Of a stretch of DNA of 64,000 bases, positions 11,586 through 22,779 are shown piece by piece; the stretch's first letter is position 1, and the number at the start of each line of letters is the position of its first letter. A program made the translations under genes and the position numbers. The notes under the pieces are model-generated. The model was not told where the DNA came from, made no database searches, and was given only the letters and a program-made list of their open reading frames with translations. The DNA is taken from the NCBI GenBank assembly GCA_036250195.1, contig JAVHZZ010000001.1:400262117-400326116 (forward strand), given 5' to 3'. This DNA is from Mixophyes australis. Its lineage: Eukaryota; Chordata; Amphibia; Anura; Limnodynastidae.

Positions 11586-11905
11586 TTCTGTTGCATGGTG
11601 GCTTAGTGGTCATGGTCATGAGCAGCACTGTGGTCATGAGTTTGATTCCCGACCATGGCCTTATCTATGTTGAGTTTGTATGTTCTCCCCGTGTTTGTGT
11701 GGGTTTCATCTCACAATCCAAAACATACTAGTAGGTTAATTGGCTGCTATCAAATTGACCTAAGTGTGACCTAAGTGTGTGTGTCTGTGGGTGTGTATTA
11801 GGGAATTTAGACTGTAAGCTTCATTAGGGCAGGGACTGATGTGAGTAAGTTCTATGTACAGTGTTGCAGAATTAGTGGTGCTATATAAATGATGATGATA
11901 AGATG
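11586..11905 (+). mobile_element. SINE-like element with L2-type 3' tail
   Basis: A tRNA-like head (GGTGGCTTAGTGGTCATGG, then GTTTGATTCCCGACC as a box B-like segment) is followed by the conserved core TTGTATGTTCTCCCCGTG and an L2-type tail containing GCAGGGACTGATGTGA and GTGCTATATAAATGATGATG. This layout is known from vertebrate SINEs mobilised by L2 LINEs. The copy is diverged; a (GATGAT) tail ends it. Confidence 0.7.
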
Positions 11906-12654
11906 CTGTTGTTTACTATTGTGTACCAGGGTATTATTAAAAAAAAAGTGTCAATGTCCAAAGCTGTAAAAATATTCTGAATTTTGCATTGTATTCATAT
12001 CTAACTGATGCAACACAGCTTATATCGTAGTTATATGTGGAATGTATCATACTGCTTTTTATAGTGATGTGATGAGCTTTCAGAGAATTTAACTTTGTGA
12101 TACAAGAAACTCAGTTTCAAATAAATGTATTTCAAACTATTGTAACAAGCATGACACATTAGTCTAGAAGACTGGCTTCAGTCACAGTTTCCAATTATTG
12201 TACATCTTCCAATGTCATTTTACAAATCTCAAGATTGGACTTGACATATATCAAAATGAATGACAGTCTTTTCTGAGATGAGGATAAAAGTTTGAAATAC
12301 AAAGAAGTTTTACTTTGAGACACCATTTGCAGTTGAAATATTGTACTGATTACTTACATAGATATTTTAATTCAAGGAAAACTGAGTTTTAAATAACTTA
12401 CTTTAAAATTTAATTTTAAATCTGCATTTTTGACCTTATCTGCTTTAAGAACTATAAGCAAAGCAGCATCCAGGAAAGTATTGGACATGGTGTATTATTA
12501 CAATATTTTTATTGCGTAAATAGAAAAGTCTTCCTGATTATTTTCTGAATATTTTGTGTTCACATAAACAGAAGCCTGGATTTATTTATCATTGTTTAGT
12601 TGTTTGGCACCGCCATAAAACTTTCCAGAGAATATGAAATCATTCACATCAGTC
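11906..12654. other. No gene recognised
   Basis: AT-rich sequence with no recognisable coding region or paired repeat ends. Confidence 0.5.
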
Positions 12655-12850
12655 TTTGCCCCATATGAGCTTACAATCTAAATTCCCTACTACACAAACA
12701 CATGTACACATACAGCAGGTCTAATTAATGTACCAATATGGCTTTGGGCTCTGGATGGAAACCAAAGCATCCAGGGCACATCCACACAAACAAGGATGAA
12801 CTCCACACAGACAGAGCCTTGGCTGGAATCGAAGCCACACTAGTTGCTAT
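12655..12850 (-). mobile_element. SINE/L2-tail copy, minus strand
   Basis: Reads as the complement of the copy at 11586: AGCTTACAATCTAAATTCCC (tail), then CACACAGACAGAGCCTTGGC and TGGAATCGAAGCC (core and box B region). It is more diverged and truncated at both ends. The two copies lie 750 bp apart in opposite orientation. Confidence 0.65.
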
Positions 12851-13026
12851 TAGCTCAAATTTTTATTAGAGTTATTAGTGCTGCAAATAGGTAAGACATG
12901 TTAAGCTTTCAGGTGATTATTTAATGTCCCTGGCAAACAAAAAGGTGGGGTTGGGGAAGGCAGTGCAACAGTATGACGGATAATCTATACTGAAATGTGT
13001 CACCACCAGTGTTCTGGGGAATGTGT

Positions 13027-14030
13027 TGTAAAGCCACCAGAGATATGTGAGTCTGCACTGTAAAGCCACCAGAGATATGTGAGTCTGCACTGTAAAACCA
13101 CCAGAGATATGTGAGTCTGCACTGTAAAGCCACCAGAGATATGTGAGTCTGCACTGTAAAGTCACCAGAGATATGTGAGTCTGCACTGTAAAGCCACCAG
13201 AGATTTGTGAGTGTGTACTGTAAAGTCACCAGAGATATGTGAGTCTGCACTGTAAAGCCACCAGAGATATGTGAGTCTGCACTGTAAAGTCACCAGAGAT
13301 TTGTGAGTGTGTACTGTAAAGCCACCAGAGATATGTGAGTCTGCACTGTAAAGTCACCAGAGATATGTGAGTCTGCACTGTAAAGTCACCAGAGATATGT
13401 GAGTCTGCACTGTAAAGTCACCAGAGATATGTGAGTCTGCACTGTAAAGCCACCAGAGATTTGTGAGTGTGTACTGTAAAGCCACCAGAGATATGTGAGT
13501 CTGCACTGTAAAGTCACCAGAGATATGTGAGTCTGCACTGTAAAGTCACCAGAGATTTGTGAGTCTGCACTGTAAAGTCACCAGAGATATGTGAGTGTGT
13601 ACTGTAAAGCCACCAGAGATATGAGTCTGCACTGTAAAGTCACCAGAGATATGTGAGTCTGCACTGTAAAGTCACCAGAGATATGTGAGTCTGCACTGTA
13701 AAGTCACCAGAGATTTGTGAGTCTGCACTGTAAAGTCACCAGAGATATGTGAGTCTGCACTGTAAAGTCACCAGAGATATGTGAGTCTGCACTGTAAAGC
13801 CACCAGAGATTTGTGAGTCTGCACTGTAAAGTCACCAGAGATTTGTGAGTCTGCACTGTAAAGTCACTGAATGATTTGTGAGTCTGCACTGTAAAGCCAC
13901 CAGAGATATGTGAGTCTGCACTGTAAAGCCACCAGAGATTTGTGAGTCTGCACTGTAAAGTCACCAGAGATTTGTGAGTCTGCACTGTAAAGTCACTGAA
14001 TGATTTGTGAGTCTGCACTGTAAAACCACC
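13027..14030. repeat. 32-bp minisatellite array, about 31 units
   Basis: The unit contains GTGAGTCTGCACTGTAAAG and CCACCAGAGATAT. Variants differ at three diagnostic positions: GCC/GTC, GATAT/GATTT and CTGCAC/GTGTAC. One variant (CACTGAATGA) occurs at 13865 and 13994, 129 bp apart, showing a four-unit higher-order duplication at the right end. Because 32 is not a multiple of three, minus-strand frames cycle through all three readings without stops, giving long artificial open frames at 12917-13250 and 13704-14210. Confidence 0.95.
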
Positions 14031-14510
14031 TGATGCACCGGCCCAAAATTTGCATTTTCTGTCTGGCCTGGTGGGCATGTGCCCCCTTGTGCCCTGGCCC
14101 AGCCTGCCCCTGGCTATCATGGACCATTTTAGCTTCATATATGTAAAACATAATATATGGATTCTAATTTGGCAGCAACTAAAATGGCCCCCTTCTTGTT
14201 CCATACACAATCGGCCAACATTTGTATATTGTTTTTAGCATTTGTTAGTTCTACCACCCAGTAAATATCAATAACATATATGGTTGCATTCAGAAATTGT
14301 TTTTTTTAAAAATAAATTCCCTTCATTTGCTGTCATACTCACAAATCACTACATGAGACAGTCTAATGTTGCCTTATTGTAAGCCCACTTCTGATTTGGC
14401 TTTCAGTTGTGTTGTACTTTATGATATATAAACCTAATCTTGCATGACTTACTCAGCATGCACCAAATCATTTACATACATAGTCCTAGAAGTACGAAGT
14501 GTATAACTAC
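14031..14510. other. Flank of the minisatellite; possible repeat remnant, no gene
   Basis: 14031-14120 is GC-rich (CTGGTGGGCATGTGCCCCC and GCCCTGGCCCAGCCTGCCC) and looks like the end of a DNA transposon, possibly the source of the adjacent minisatellite. No partner end was identified. The remainder is AT-rich without recognisable features. Confidence 0.35.
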
Positions 14511-14745
14511 CAGTGCCGTAACTACACATTTTAGTGCCCTGGGCGAGACAGGGCACCGACACCCCTCATCTAAGTGGGAGTGACATTTGCCAAGTGGGTG
14601 TGGCCAACTTATGTGGGGGTGTGGCTAGCACTTTACGGAAAGAATTCTGTTACACCTATTTGCAAATGCATGATATATACACATACATACATATATACAG
14701 TGGTGGGATTCAAATAAATTAACAACCGGTTCTCTGCCCTAATGA
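14511..14745. mobile_element. hAT-like end remnants
   Basis: CCAGTGCCGTAACTACAC with GTGCCCTGGGCGAGACAG (14511-14560), and CAGTGGTGGGATTCAAATAA with CAACCGGTTCTCTGCCC (14699-14745), both resemble left ends of hAT transposons. Neither has a matching right end in the window, so they are read as truncated remnants. Confidence 0.4.
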
Positions 14746-16080
14746 CCATTTAAAGTATGCAAAAATATATACACCAAAAGGTATTCTAATATTTCATGCA
14801 CATAACACTCAAATAAGAACAGTAAAAGAGTAAAAATAACAAATAAAAGGAGAGCGAGAGAGAAGAAAAAAAAAACACACACACGAATAAACCGAATATG
14901 AAAAAAAAAAATCCAAAGAGACAGTGTTGTTTAGTGCTGTGTCTTCGAATATTTAACTGTGACTGGTAGTCAGATGAAGGATGGAAAGTTAGAATGACAT
15001 AAAAAAGAAGCTTACAATTGGACAGGAGGTATTAAGCAAGAAGAGATTGTAGGTCCACTAGGTAAGTGTGCCACATTCAGCAAGACTTATAATAGTCAAC
15101 CAGGATTTTTTTTTAAAAAAAGGCAACATTTCTGTTCACCGGAAAAGAGAGATGTGAAAATGAAAAGGGGGTAAACAGAGTAAAACAAAAACATTGAATG
15201 TCAGCTGTACCATTATCAGCTCCAGTAATGAGTGCAGAGATACTTGTTCAACTCAGAAGCTAGAGCACATATAACTAAAACCTTTGAATTATAAGTATCC
15301 ATACTGCCCTGTTATTAATAAAACAGCAAAAACATTGCCTCACAAATCAAAACCAATTTGGATTTCATTCACAACTTTTTTTGGGTGCAGAGAAGCAATC
15401 ACAAGAACTCAACAGCTATATAAAAAAAAAAAACATTTTTTGTCTTTTAGATTTAATTTTGATCTGTGTTCTGACACATATCAGAAGAAGGTCAACGAGC
15501 TATTTTTCTGCAATCAATAGGAATTGACAAATGCCACTTTTCTAGGAGATTGCTTGCTTTTTGTTTGTTCAGATGTTTCAATAAACAGTACTGTCTAGTA
15601 TTCATGAAGTTACACAAGATTGTTACAAGATTAGGGCAGAGAAAAGCAATGCATGCTATGAATATATTACCAGCTTTCTTTATAAGAAGGAAAAACAATT
15701 TGACTACAGGTTTGTTCCTTCTATTTCAAGGTTTAGATTATTTAAAATGAGACTTTAATAATCGTAATTTTCAGGATCGTTAATACGATTACCACAGAAT
15801 AAACAAATAATTCCACTCCTCTGATGGTTTTGATTTTCTAAATAAATGGGTAAAATGCTGTATTTTCTGTAAATAAAATGTGATCATTTTGTTCTTGTTT
15901 TTTTATAGTTTATTTTTATATACATAATTTAACATCTGTATCAATTGGAAATTATAGGGTTAAATCAATGACACACATTTTATATAAATTTGCTAAACAT
16001 AACTAAAATAGGCAGTTTTTTCATGTATACAACTAAAATTCGACTGCAATAAAATGTGTCATTAACTATGACTACAAGAT
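14746..16080. other. No gene recognised
   Basis: AT-rich sequence with A-runs. Open frames at 15284-15520, 15492-15698 and 15550-15750 overlap on both strands and contain no domain signature I know. Confidence 0.5.
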
Positions 16081-16085
16081 GTATC

Positions 16086-16558
16086 TGTAGATGTATGGTA
16101 CATGTGTTTGATGAAAGTGACATCATTGCCATCCACTTGCCAACCAGGAAGCACTGGCTGACAGGAAATACCTGGCAGCCATTTTCAGTTCTCAGTATAT
16201 ACCACACTTGCCAACTCTACCGGAATGTCCGGGAGACTCCCGAAATTTAGGTAGGTCTCCCGGGAGAGCAAGCAAGTACCTCTCATACGGCAACTTGCTC
16301 CTCAAAATGACGCAATTTGTGGTGAATCGCGGCATTATGCCCCCGCGTCAAAAACTGCATTTTGTTGCCGGGGGCGGGGCCAAAATGCCGCAATTCGCCG
16401 CACCCTGCCCCTCCCGCCCTCCAACCACATCCCCTGTCTGGGATCTCCCGGAATTAAGTTTCCAAAAGTTGGCAAGTATGGTATATTCCACATAGTAAAG
16501 ACATGTTTTCACAGCTCTCCAGCCTCTTCTTCTTGATTTGAACTCAGACAGTTCTATA
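16086..16558 (+). repeat. 5' LTR of the Mag-like Gypsy (split by a MITE)
   Basis: Begins TGTAGATGTATGGTACATG and ends AGACAGTTCTATA. Apart from the inserted MITE it aligns by eye with the 3' LTR, sharing GACATCA.TGCCATCCACTTG and CAGCTCTCCAGCCTCTTC blocks. Without the insertion the LTR is about 190 bp, short for a Gypsy LTR but usual for Mag-type elements. Confidence 0.85.
16200..16483. mobile_element. MITE inside the 5' LTR, TA target site
   Basis: The ends ACCACACTTGCCAACT and the inverse AGTTGGCAAGTATGGT form imperfect terminal inverted repeats with TA at both sides. The uninterrupted 3' LTR (AAATACCACATAG) gives the empty-site sequence and confirms this is an insertion. GC-rich interior, no protein. 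Confidence 0.75.
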
Positions 16559-16834
16559 TGGTGTCAGAGGGTTGGCTGCGATGGCACAAGGTCTCCGACA
16601 CATAGATCCACTTGTTTTTGACGATGCCATCGTGGCTTAAATTCAAGAAGGAATGGTGTGTATACTGCTGTGCTGGACTCTCATACAAAAAAGGTACAAG
16701 CATAAACCCTGCTCAATTTAGCTGGTCCTGAAGCTGTAGATAAAACTGACACATTTGTCTATTCAGAGGGGGAGGATCAGGAGGATTCAGACACACTAAT
16801 AAAAAAAATTGATGACCAGTGAAAAAATGTCATA

Positions 16835-17200
16835 ATGGACAGACATGCATTTAACACTGCTGTGCAGAGCCCATCTGAAAGTATCCAGTCATATGCTGCC
16901 AGATTGAAACTATTAACAAAGAAATGTGAATTTGGTGACTTATCAAGTGAGCGTATCAGGGACAGAATTGTGTGTGGGACTTATGATGATGTCACTAGTA
17001 CAGATCTCCTGCAGGAGAAGACACTGACACTGGACACTGCTATACACATATGCATGTGTAAACAGTCCTGCAAAAGTACAATCGAGTTGAAAAAATTGCA
17101 GCGGTCGCCATTTTTATGAACGTCACAAATGTCCTGCCTTCAATAAACGCTGCAATTACTGTGGTAAACAAAATCAATTTGCTTGCTGATGTAGGTCTAA
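16835..17200 (+). pseudogene. Gag remnant of the Mag-like Gypsy
   Basis: The open part at 16835-17119 contains a retrotransposon Gag segment: SIQSYAARLKLLTKKCEFG, then RIRDRIVCGTYDD and LLQEKTLTLDTAIHIC, the usual order for Gag of Mag-type Gypsy elements. Just downstream, in another frame, a zinc-knuckle-like CNYCGKQNQFAC can be read, with the expected glycine and histidine region altered and a stop right after it. Gag would form the particle that packages element RNA. The reading frame is broken and no intact start for a full Gag upstream was identified, so this is a pseudogene. Confidence 0.75.
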
Positions 17201-17299
17201 CCCCAAAGCTGATGACAGACAACACTACAGTGCACGGTCCAGCAGCCCACCACACCGAGTCCATACAGTAGATACACCACCAGAAAACAATCCTGACAC

Positions 17300-18930
17300 A
17301 ACTCTTCACTGTGACAGGGTTGATCTTAGGGCTCAAAAAGGGTGAAATATTTACCACCATAGTTGATAAGGAGACAAATAACACCATCAAAATTGACAAC
17401 GGTGCCAAATACAATGTCATGCCACATGAACTCGAAGAACCCATACAAACTCGAAAACACCTATTGACTGTTCTCACACAGTGAATCAGTTTCATATTGT
17501 GGATAGTAATGTCAAACCTTTGCTAGGTCTGCCGGACAGTGTAAAACTGGGGTTAATAACGTTAAGTGCTGACGTGTACGTGCTGTAACAGGATATTACA
17601 GAATTAAGAGACTTTGCGGATCTGTCGATTGCGAGACCATTGGAAATCTTGTCACATATCACATGCGTTTTGATGAGACTGTTCCTCCTACAGTGTGTGC
17701 TCCCAGAAGGGTGCCTTTGGACATGAAAGATAAGGTGGTAGCGGAAATAATTCATATGACTTCATTAGGTGTCATTGTTTCAGTGGTAGAAGCCACACCA
17801 TGGCTGTCGGCTATGGTTGCTGCAGTTGAAAAGGATGGTTCAGTACACATCTGCATTGACCATGTGCATCTGAATAAAGCTCTGATGAGACCATATCACC
17901 CCCTAAGGACCGTGGTCATTGCCGACATGCCAAATGCAAAGATATTCACCACTCTGGATGCCAAGTGCGGGTTCTGGCAGATCACATTGGACAAGGAGTC
18001 ATCCTTTCTCACTACATTTATAACATGTCTAGGCAGACATACCTTCCTCCGAATGCCCTATGGCATCTGTACTGGCAGTGAAGTGTTCCAACACAGCATG
18101 GAACACCTCTTTGAGGGATACCCTTGGGAAAATCATCATTGATGACATCCTTGTGTGGGGTCGCACTATGGAGGAAGATGACATGTGCCTCCGCAAAGTC
18201 CTCCACAGGATTCGTGAAATCAACATACGGTTAAACCCTGACAAGTGTCGTTTCAGAGTTACCGAGGTCCCATAAGTGGCCACCTTCTAACCTCAGAGGG
18301 TGTCAAGCCGGATCCAGTCAAGACGCGGGCCATCCAGCAAATGCCCAACCCCACAGAAAAGCTGAGTTTGCAGAGATTTTAGGTATGACAAATTACTTTT
18401 CAAAATTTCTGCCTCACTACAGTGATGTCACAGCTCTGCTCTACCAGCCGTTACACAATGACATTGAATGGTGTTGGTTGGACTGTTATGCTCATGCTAT
18501 TGCTCTCCTCAAGGTTATGATCACTTCTAGCCCAGTGCTCCAGTTCTTTGATGTACATGTTCCTGTGGTCATCTCTACTGATGCTTCCCTGCATGGTCTT
18601 GGTGCTGCAGCACAATAAACCACTCATTTTTTGTGTTCAGAGCCGTTACAGACACTAAGTTACGATACGCACAGATGGAAAAGAAAATGCTTGCCACTGT
18701 CTTTGCTTCTTAGAAGATCCATGAGGTCATCATTGGATGTCCAGTGGTGGTTGAAACAGGTCTCAAACCACTGATCACTATTCTATGCACACTGCTTCGG
18801 AACATATCTAAGGGTTCATGCTCAAGCTCCAAAGGTACCATCTCAATGTGGTGTAGGAGCGGGGAAAGGACCTCCACGTTGCTGACACTTTATCACGTGC
18901 TCACCTTCCAGACTGAGGTGTCCCTGATGC
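17300..18930 (+). pseudogene. Pol remnant (protease, reverse transcriptase, RNase H) of the Mag-like Gypsy
   Basis: In order: a protease-like piece near 17340-17430, where the catalytic triplet appears as IDNGA in place of DTGA; a reverse transcriptase segment open at 17663-18142 (TLDAKCGFWQITLDKES and FLRMPYGICTGSEVFQ); then, after a frame change, the catalytic loop read as IIIDDILVWG near 18130-18160, with a further segment to 18275. An RNase H segment is open at 18385-18618 (VVISTDASLHGLGAAAQ), and a frame-shifted VADTLSRAHLP lies near 18870. At least three frame changes separate these pieces. No integrase follows. The product would have copied element RNA into DNA; this copy cannot. Confidence 0.85.
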
Positions 18931-19235
18931 TGATAATGACATGGATGTTATGGAGTTTGATGTCCTCTCCACCCGACGCATGGAAGAGCTGTGTGATGTT
19001 ACATTCAGGAATGACCTTTGCCAACAGTAGTCGCATGTCGTCCTGTATGGTTGTCCGTCTTCCTCCAGGGAATTCACTCGTGACCTCAAGTCATTCTTTG
19101 CTTTCCAGGACTTTGTTATGTAACTTTCAGCATTACCAGTTCATGTGTATTTTCACTTGCACAGTGTTCCCACCTGTCACACTGTCTTGCACCCACACGC
19201 CTATTGATTGTTACTTTGTTCTAAAAAAAGGAGGA

Positions 19236-20155
19236 TGTAGATGTATGCTATATGTGTTTGATGGAAGTGACATCACTGCCATCCACTTGCCAGCCAAGAA
19301 GTGCTGGCTGACAGGAAATACCTGTGTTACGGCTATCGGTTATTATCATTAACTTGTAGAACAAGATGGAGAGGTCTTCACCTATAGCAGCAGCCTTTGC
19401 CGTAGAGCTGGTTACGCTCACAGGTACTCTGATGCCCCCAGGTCTTACACTCAGAGTAGTACAAGTTTATGAATGAACCGCAGCGCAGAGTAGCGGGTGA
19501 TAGTAAACAAAGCATGGTCAGAAAACAGGCCGAGGTCTAAGGTCTGAAGCAGGTACCGTGGTCAGGAACAGGCAAGATGTCATGGCTGGCAGCAAACAAG
19601 GAAAGGTCCAGAAACGAAGCAGAGGTCAGGGCAACAGGCAAGGAATGAAAATTCAGTAAACAAAGCAAAGGGTCATACACAAGCAATCCAATCCAGAGAA
19701 AAGGTACAAGGCAGAGGAGCAAGTTAGTAATCAGGAACTGAGAGCTATAACCAGCAGGGAGGCTAAGCCCTCCCTGCCTTTTATACACAGATGGGCCAAT
19801 CACAATAGGGGAAACACATATGCACTAATCAGCCCATAAGGCTGTTAATTAACTTCAAAAGTGCGCACGTGCCATGCTGTCAGTTTAGCCGCGCCACGGC
19901 GGTGAAGGAAAGAAGCGTCCCGGCTGTGGCCTTGGTGACAGCCGGAACATGTGGGTGGAAGTGTCAGCCCGGTCATCATGGTGACAGCCGGGACACCAGA
20001 GGCAGCCGGAAGCGAGCCGCGGCAGCCAGCAGTGTAGCCGCGGCTCGTGAGAACTTGGTAGCCCTTTTCAGTTCTTAGTAAATACCACATAGTAAAGACT
20101 TGTTTTCACAGCTCTCCAGCCTCTTCTTCTTGATTTGAACTCAGACAGTTCTACA
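19236..20155 (+). repeat. 3' LTR of the Mag-like Gypsy (split by a solo LTR)
   Basis: Begins TGTAGATGTATGCTATATG and ends CAGACAGTTCTACA, followed by the gtatc target duplication. It is interrupted at 19325-20052 by another LTR. Confidence 0.85.
19325..20052 (-). mobile_element. Solo Gypsy-type LTR inserted in the 3' LTR
   Basis: A 728-bp insertion bounded by acctg (19320-19324) and acttg (20053-20057), a one-mismatch 5-bp duplication. The 5' LTR supplies the empty site (ACCTGGCAGCC). Read on the minus strand it ends GTAACA, as an LTR should; the other end is slightly eroded. It shares CAGGGAGGCTAAGCCCTCCC and nearby promoter layout with the LTR at 53161-53860. Two palindromes resembling RFX X-boxes lie at 19926-19939 and 19972-19985. 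Confidence 0.75.
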
Positions 20156-20160
20156 GTATC

Positions 20161-20779
20161 ATTCCACAGGCAGGAAATCAACAGAGAACTATTTCATGCT
20201 ACTTTGCCTTTTTAAGACTAAGGGACCTATGCAAGTTCCCATTTTCACATATGATAGTGCTTCGTATGAGAAAACACAATAGATTTGTAGCTTCATTCAG
20301 TTCTTTAACTTATGAAACAAAAAAAAATTGCTAGTGAGATAGCACAAAAAAATGCATCAGCCATCTGTTTTCTTGCACCTGATCTGTATAAGAGCCAAAT
20401 AAAACATATAATCATCATATATTGAAAACATTGATGGGGTACTAATCAAATGTGATAAATGAATATCAAGTAATTTTGACATACAAAGATTCACAAAAAT
20501 ATCCGCAAAAATACATAAATCAGTTTTCTCTCCATGCAAAACCTTATGTAGGCTGTGTGATTTAATACAAAGTCCATAGACACAAATTCCAAAATCTGTA
20601 GTGAAATCTCTTCAATGATTTCCTCCCAAATAATGTATATGAAAAATCAAGGTACATCATTGTAAAACACATTTAAAAATTATTCAACAATGTGTTCAAA
20701 CTCCTCCATCCCAATCAATAAGTGAATTAGTTGTTCCAACTATCAAATCTTTACACCACGTGTGTCACTCCACTCCCAA
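20161..20779. other. No gene recognised
   Basis: AT-rich sequence. The short minus-strand frame at 20357-20539 has no recognisable domain. Confidence 0.5.
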
Positions 20780-22063
20780 TTATGAGTGCACTTGCGAGAG
20801 ATCGATTGTAAGTCAGAGTTGTATGTCAACTGTATTATCTCCTTATAGATGAGCTGCATTTGATACTGTGGACCATGGGAGTGCCTGAGGAATTTCCATG
20901 GACTGGATGGTAGAGTCCCATTCTGGTTTAAATCATTTCTCACTGGCAGTTGATAGATAAAGTCTTCAGCAGTATACTCTCCCATGCTATTTGTAGTATA
21001 CATACTACCACTGGATGAAATAATCATACATCATGGCTTGAACTCCCACTGCTATGTGGATGACAGTCAACTGTACCTGTCCTTTGCTCCAGGCGCTAAG
21101 AATCTAATACCAATCCTAAATTGTTGTTTAACTGAGGTCCAAGAGTGGATGAGTGGAAACTGACTGAAATTGAACTAAAACTGAATAAAATGGATGGTCT
21201 TATGATAGGCAGTCAATGTCATATAACAAGATAACAAGGCAGCTGTGCCAACCAACTGGCATTAAGCTTGGGGGTTCGGAGTTGCAGAACTCTGTGGAGA
21301 ATCTTGGTGTTGTATCCGATTGTGACTTGACATTTATACATCAGGTTTAAGCCATGATCAAATACTCATTTTTTCATCTGAAGAACATAGGTAGCATCAA
21401 GGATTTTATTTCCTCAGAAGATCTTCCTACACTCATACATGCATTTGTGTCCTCACACTTGGACTATTGCTATGCACTCTACTTGGGTGTCCCAGAAAAA
21501 GAACTGCACCACTTTCAGCTGGTACAAAATGCAGCAGCCAGGCTGTTAAGTAGCCAACCCAGTTCCTGTCACATAACACCTGTTCTCCATTCCGGTCACT
21601 GGTTGCTTTTAGATGGCTAATGTGTTTCAAGATTGTCTTAATGACATTCAAAATCGTACACAACCAGGGTCCTGGGTACTTGTAGTAGCTTCTGATTCTC
21701 TACACTCCCACTCACTGACTTCGATCCAAAGATGATGCACTACTAACAGTTTCTAGAATCTCCCATGATTCATTGAGGGCTTGATATTTTAATTTGGCGG
21801 CTCCTACTCTCTGGAATTCAGTGCCTTCTACAGTCCACCAGGCCCCCCACTCTAGATACTTTTCAAAAAGACTTACTTGTTCACTGAAGTGTTTCATTAA
21901 ATTTAAAGAAAAACAAAAAAAAATGCTTCTGTATGCTGTTAATCCTTTATATGCTTATTTATGAGTTTTTTTAATATCCAACTCTAAAGTGTTTTGAGTG
22001 CTACTGGGAGAAAATCGGTAAATAAAGTTATTGTTGCTATTATTATTATTATTATTATTTTCG
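20780..22063 (+). pseudogene. L2-type LINE fragment with reverse transcriptase remnant
   Basis: A decayed plus-strand LINE. A reading near 20845-20875 gives AFDTVDHG, the usual palm-domain motif of L2/CR1-type reverse transcriptases. YVDDSQLYLSF near 21055-21090 corresponds to the catalytic YADD loop with valine for alanine. The open part at 21354-21620 carries HLDYCYALYLGVP and QLVQNAAARLL, the conserved post-catalytic region. It ends with a polyadenylation-like AATAAA and a (TTA)n tail at about 22037-22063. Stops and frameshifts disable it. The 5' half, including the endonuclease, is missing, as is typical of LINE truncation during target-primed insertion. Confidence 0.85.
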
Positions 22064-22272
22064 TTCCTATATTATTTGTCCATAGACAGTATGAGGCAAC
22101 TCTGAAAAGTCCTAATAAACTCACCATTCAAACTAGATCATTGCATTTTCAAAGAATTTAATCCCACTTGAAACTCCTTGCCAACCAGTAAGATTTACAA
22201 ACCAGGTACTACAATTGGGAAACAGCATTGTAATGTGTGTAAAAAATATGATCACTAGAGCTGTAATATGTA

Positions 22273-22274
22273 TG

Positions 22275-22312
<38 letters not shown>
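22273..22312. repeat. (TA)n microsatellite, left part
   Basis: About 20 TA repeats directly abutting the Helitron-like element's 5' end. The array resumes at 22739, on the other side of that element. Confidence 0.9.
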
Positions 22313-22315
<3 letters not shown>

Positions 22316-22736
22316 AATATATAAATGTCTAGTGGCGTGTGTTAGTCTGTCTGTCTGTGTGTGTGTGTGTGGAAAAAATAAAACCAAGCTGCAGCGCCAC
22401 CTGCTGGGCGGCGTTATACACTGACCTACTAAATTCTTAGAGTGTGTGGAAAAAAAAATTCAGAAAGGGCTGAAATTTGGTATACTAAGATGTTTTTAAT
22501 TTGTTAATTTAATTTGTTAACTGTTAAAAGTGTTTATAAAGATTTAAAAAATCTATATATATATTTCTTGAAGGAGAAGTGACAGTTGGGAGTGGTTGGA
22601 GGCTGCCGGGGGTGACAGTGGGGAGTGGTTAGTGGTTGAGGCCTGGGCTATGGCCCAAATGCATGACAAGAACCTTCTTAACACCTTAAGTAGCTTTATT
22701 TGACTAGAATGCATGAGTATCATGCACGGGTTAACT

Positions 22737-22738
<2 letters not shown>
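22313..22738 (+). mobile_element. Non-autonomous Helitron-like element
   Basis: It starts TCTAATATATAAATG and ends with a small hairpin (TGCATGA, GTA, TCATGCA at 22710-22726) followed 12 bases later by the terminus CGGGTTAACTTG. A 5' TC start, a subterminal 3' hairpin, no terminal inverted repeat, no target duplication and insertion between A and T all fit Helitrons. It is flanked on both sides by (TA)n, so it appears to have inserted into a TA array. At 426 bp it has no Rep/helicase gene. The 3' end is CTTG where canonical Helitrons have CTRR, so a Helitron-like variant or a mutated end is possible. Confidence 0.6.

Positions 22739-22772
<34 letters not shown>
22739..22772. repeat. (TA)n microsatellite, right part
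   Basis: Continuation of the TA array interrupted by the Helitron-like element. Confidence 0.85.

Positions 22773-22779
<7 letters not shown>

Larger units (their letters stand above)
16086..20155 (+). mobile_element. Decayed Ty3/Gypsy retrotransposon, Mag-like, with TSD gtatc
   Basis: Two LTRs (16086-16558 and 19236-20155) flank a 2.7-kb body. The whole is bounded by gtatc at 16081-16085 and 20156-20160, a perfect 5-bp duplication. After the 5' LTR comes TGGTGTCAGAGGGTTGG, a primer-binding-site-like tract of the kind seen in Mag-type Gypsy elements. Before the 3' LTR is the purine tract AAAAAAAGGAGGA. Gag, protease, reverse transcriptase and RNase H remnants are present in order but broken by frameshifts and stops. 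I see no integrase between the RNase H remnant and the 3' LTR, so that part was deleted. Each LTR later received a different insertion: a small MITE in the 5' LTR and a solo LTR in the 3' LTR. Confidence 0.88.

Noticed and set aside
13027..14030. Possible CRISPR array (32-bp regular repeats)
   Set aside because: Units are head-to-tail with no unique spacers, and the context is a vertebrate genome.
12917..14210. Long minus-strand frames reading repeated HISLVTLQC-like residues
   Set aside because: They translate the 32-bp minisatellite, whose period cycles through all frames without stops. No start context or unique sequence supports a gene.
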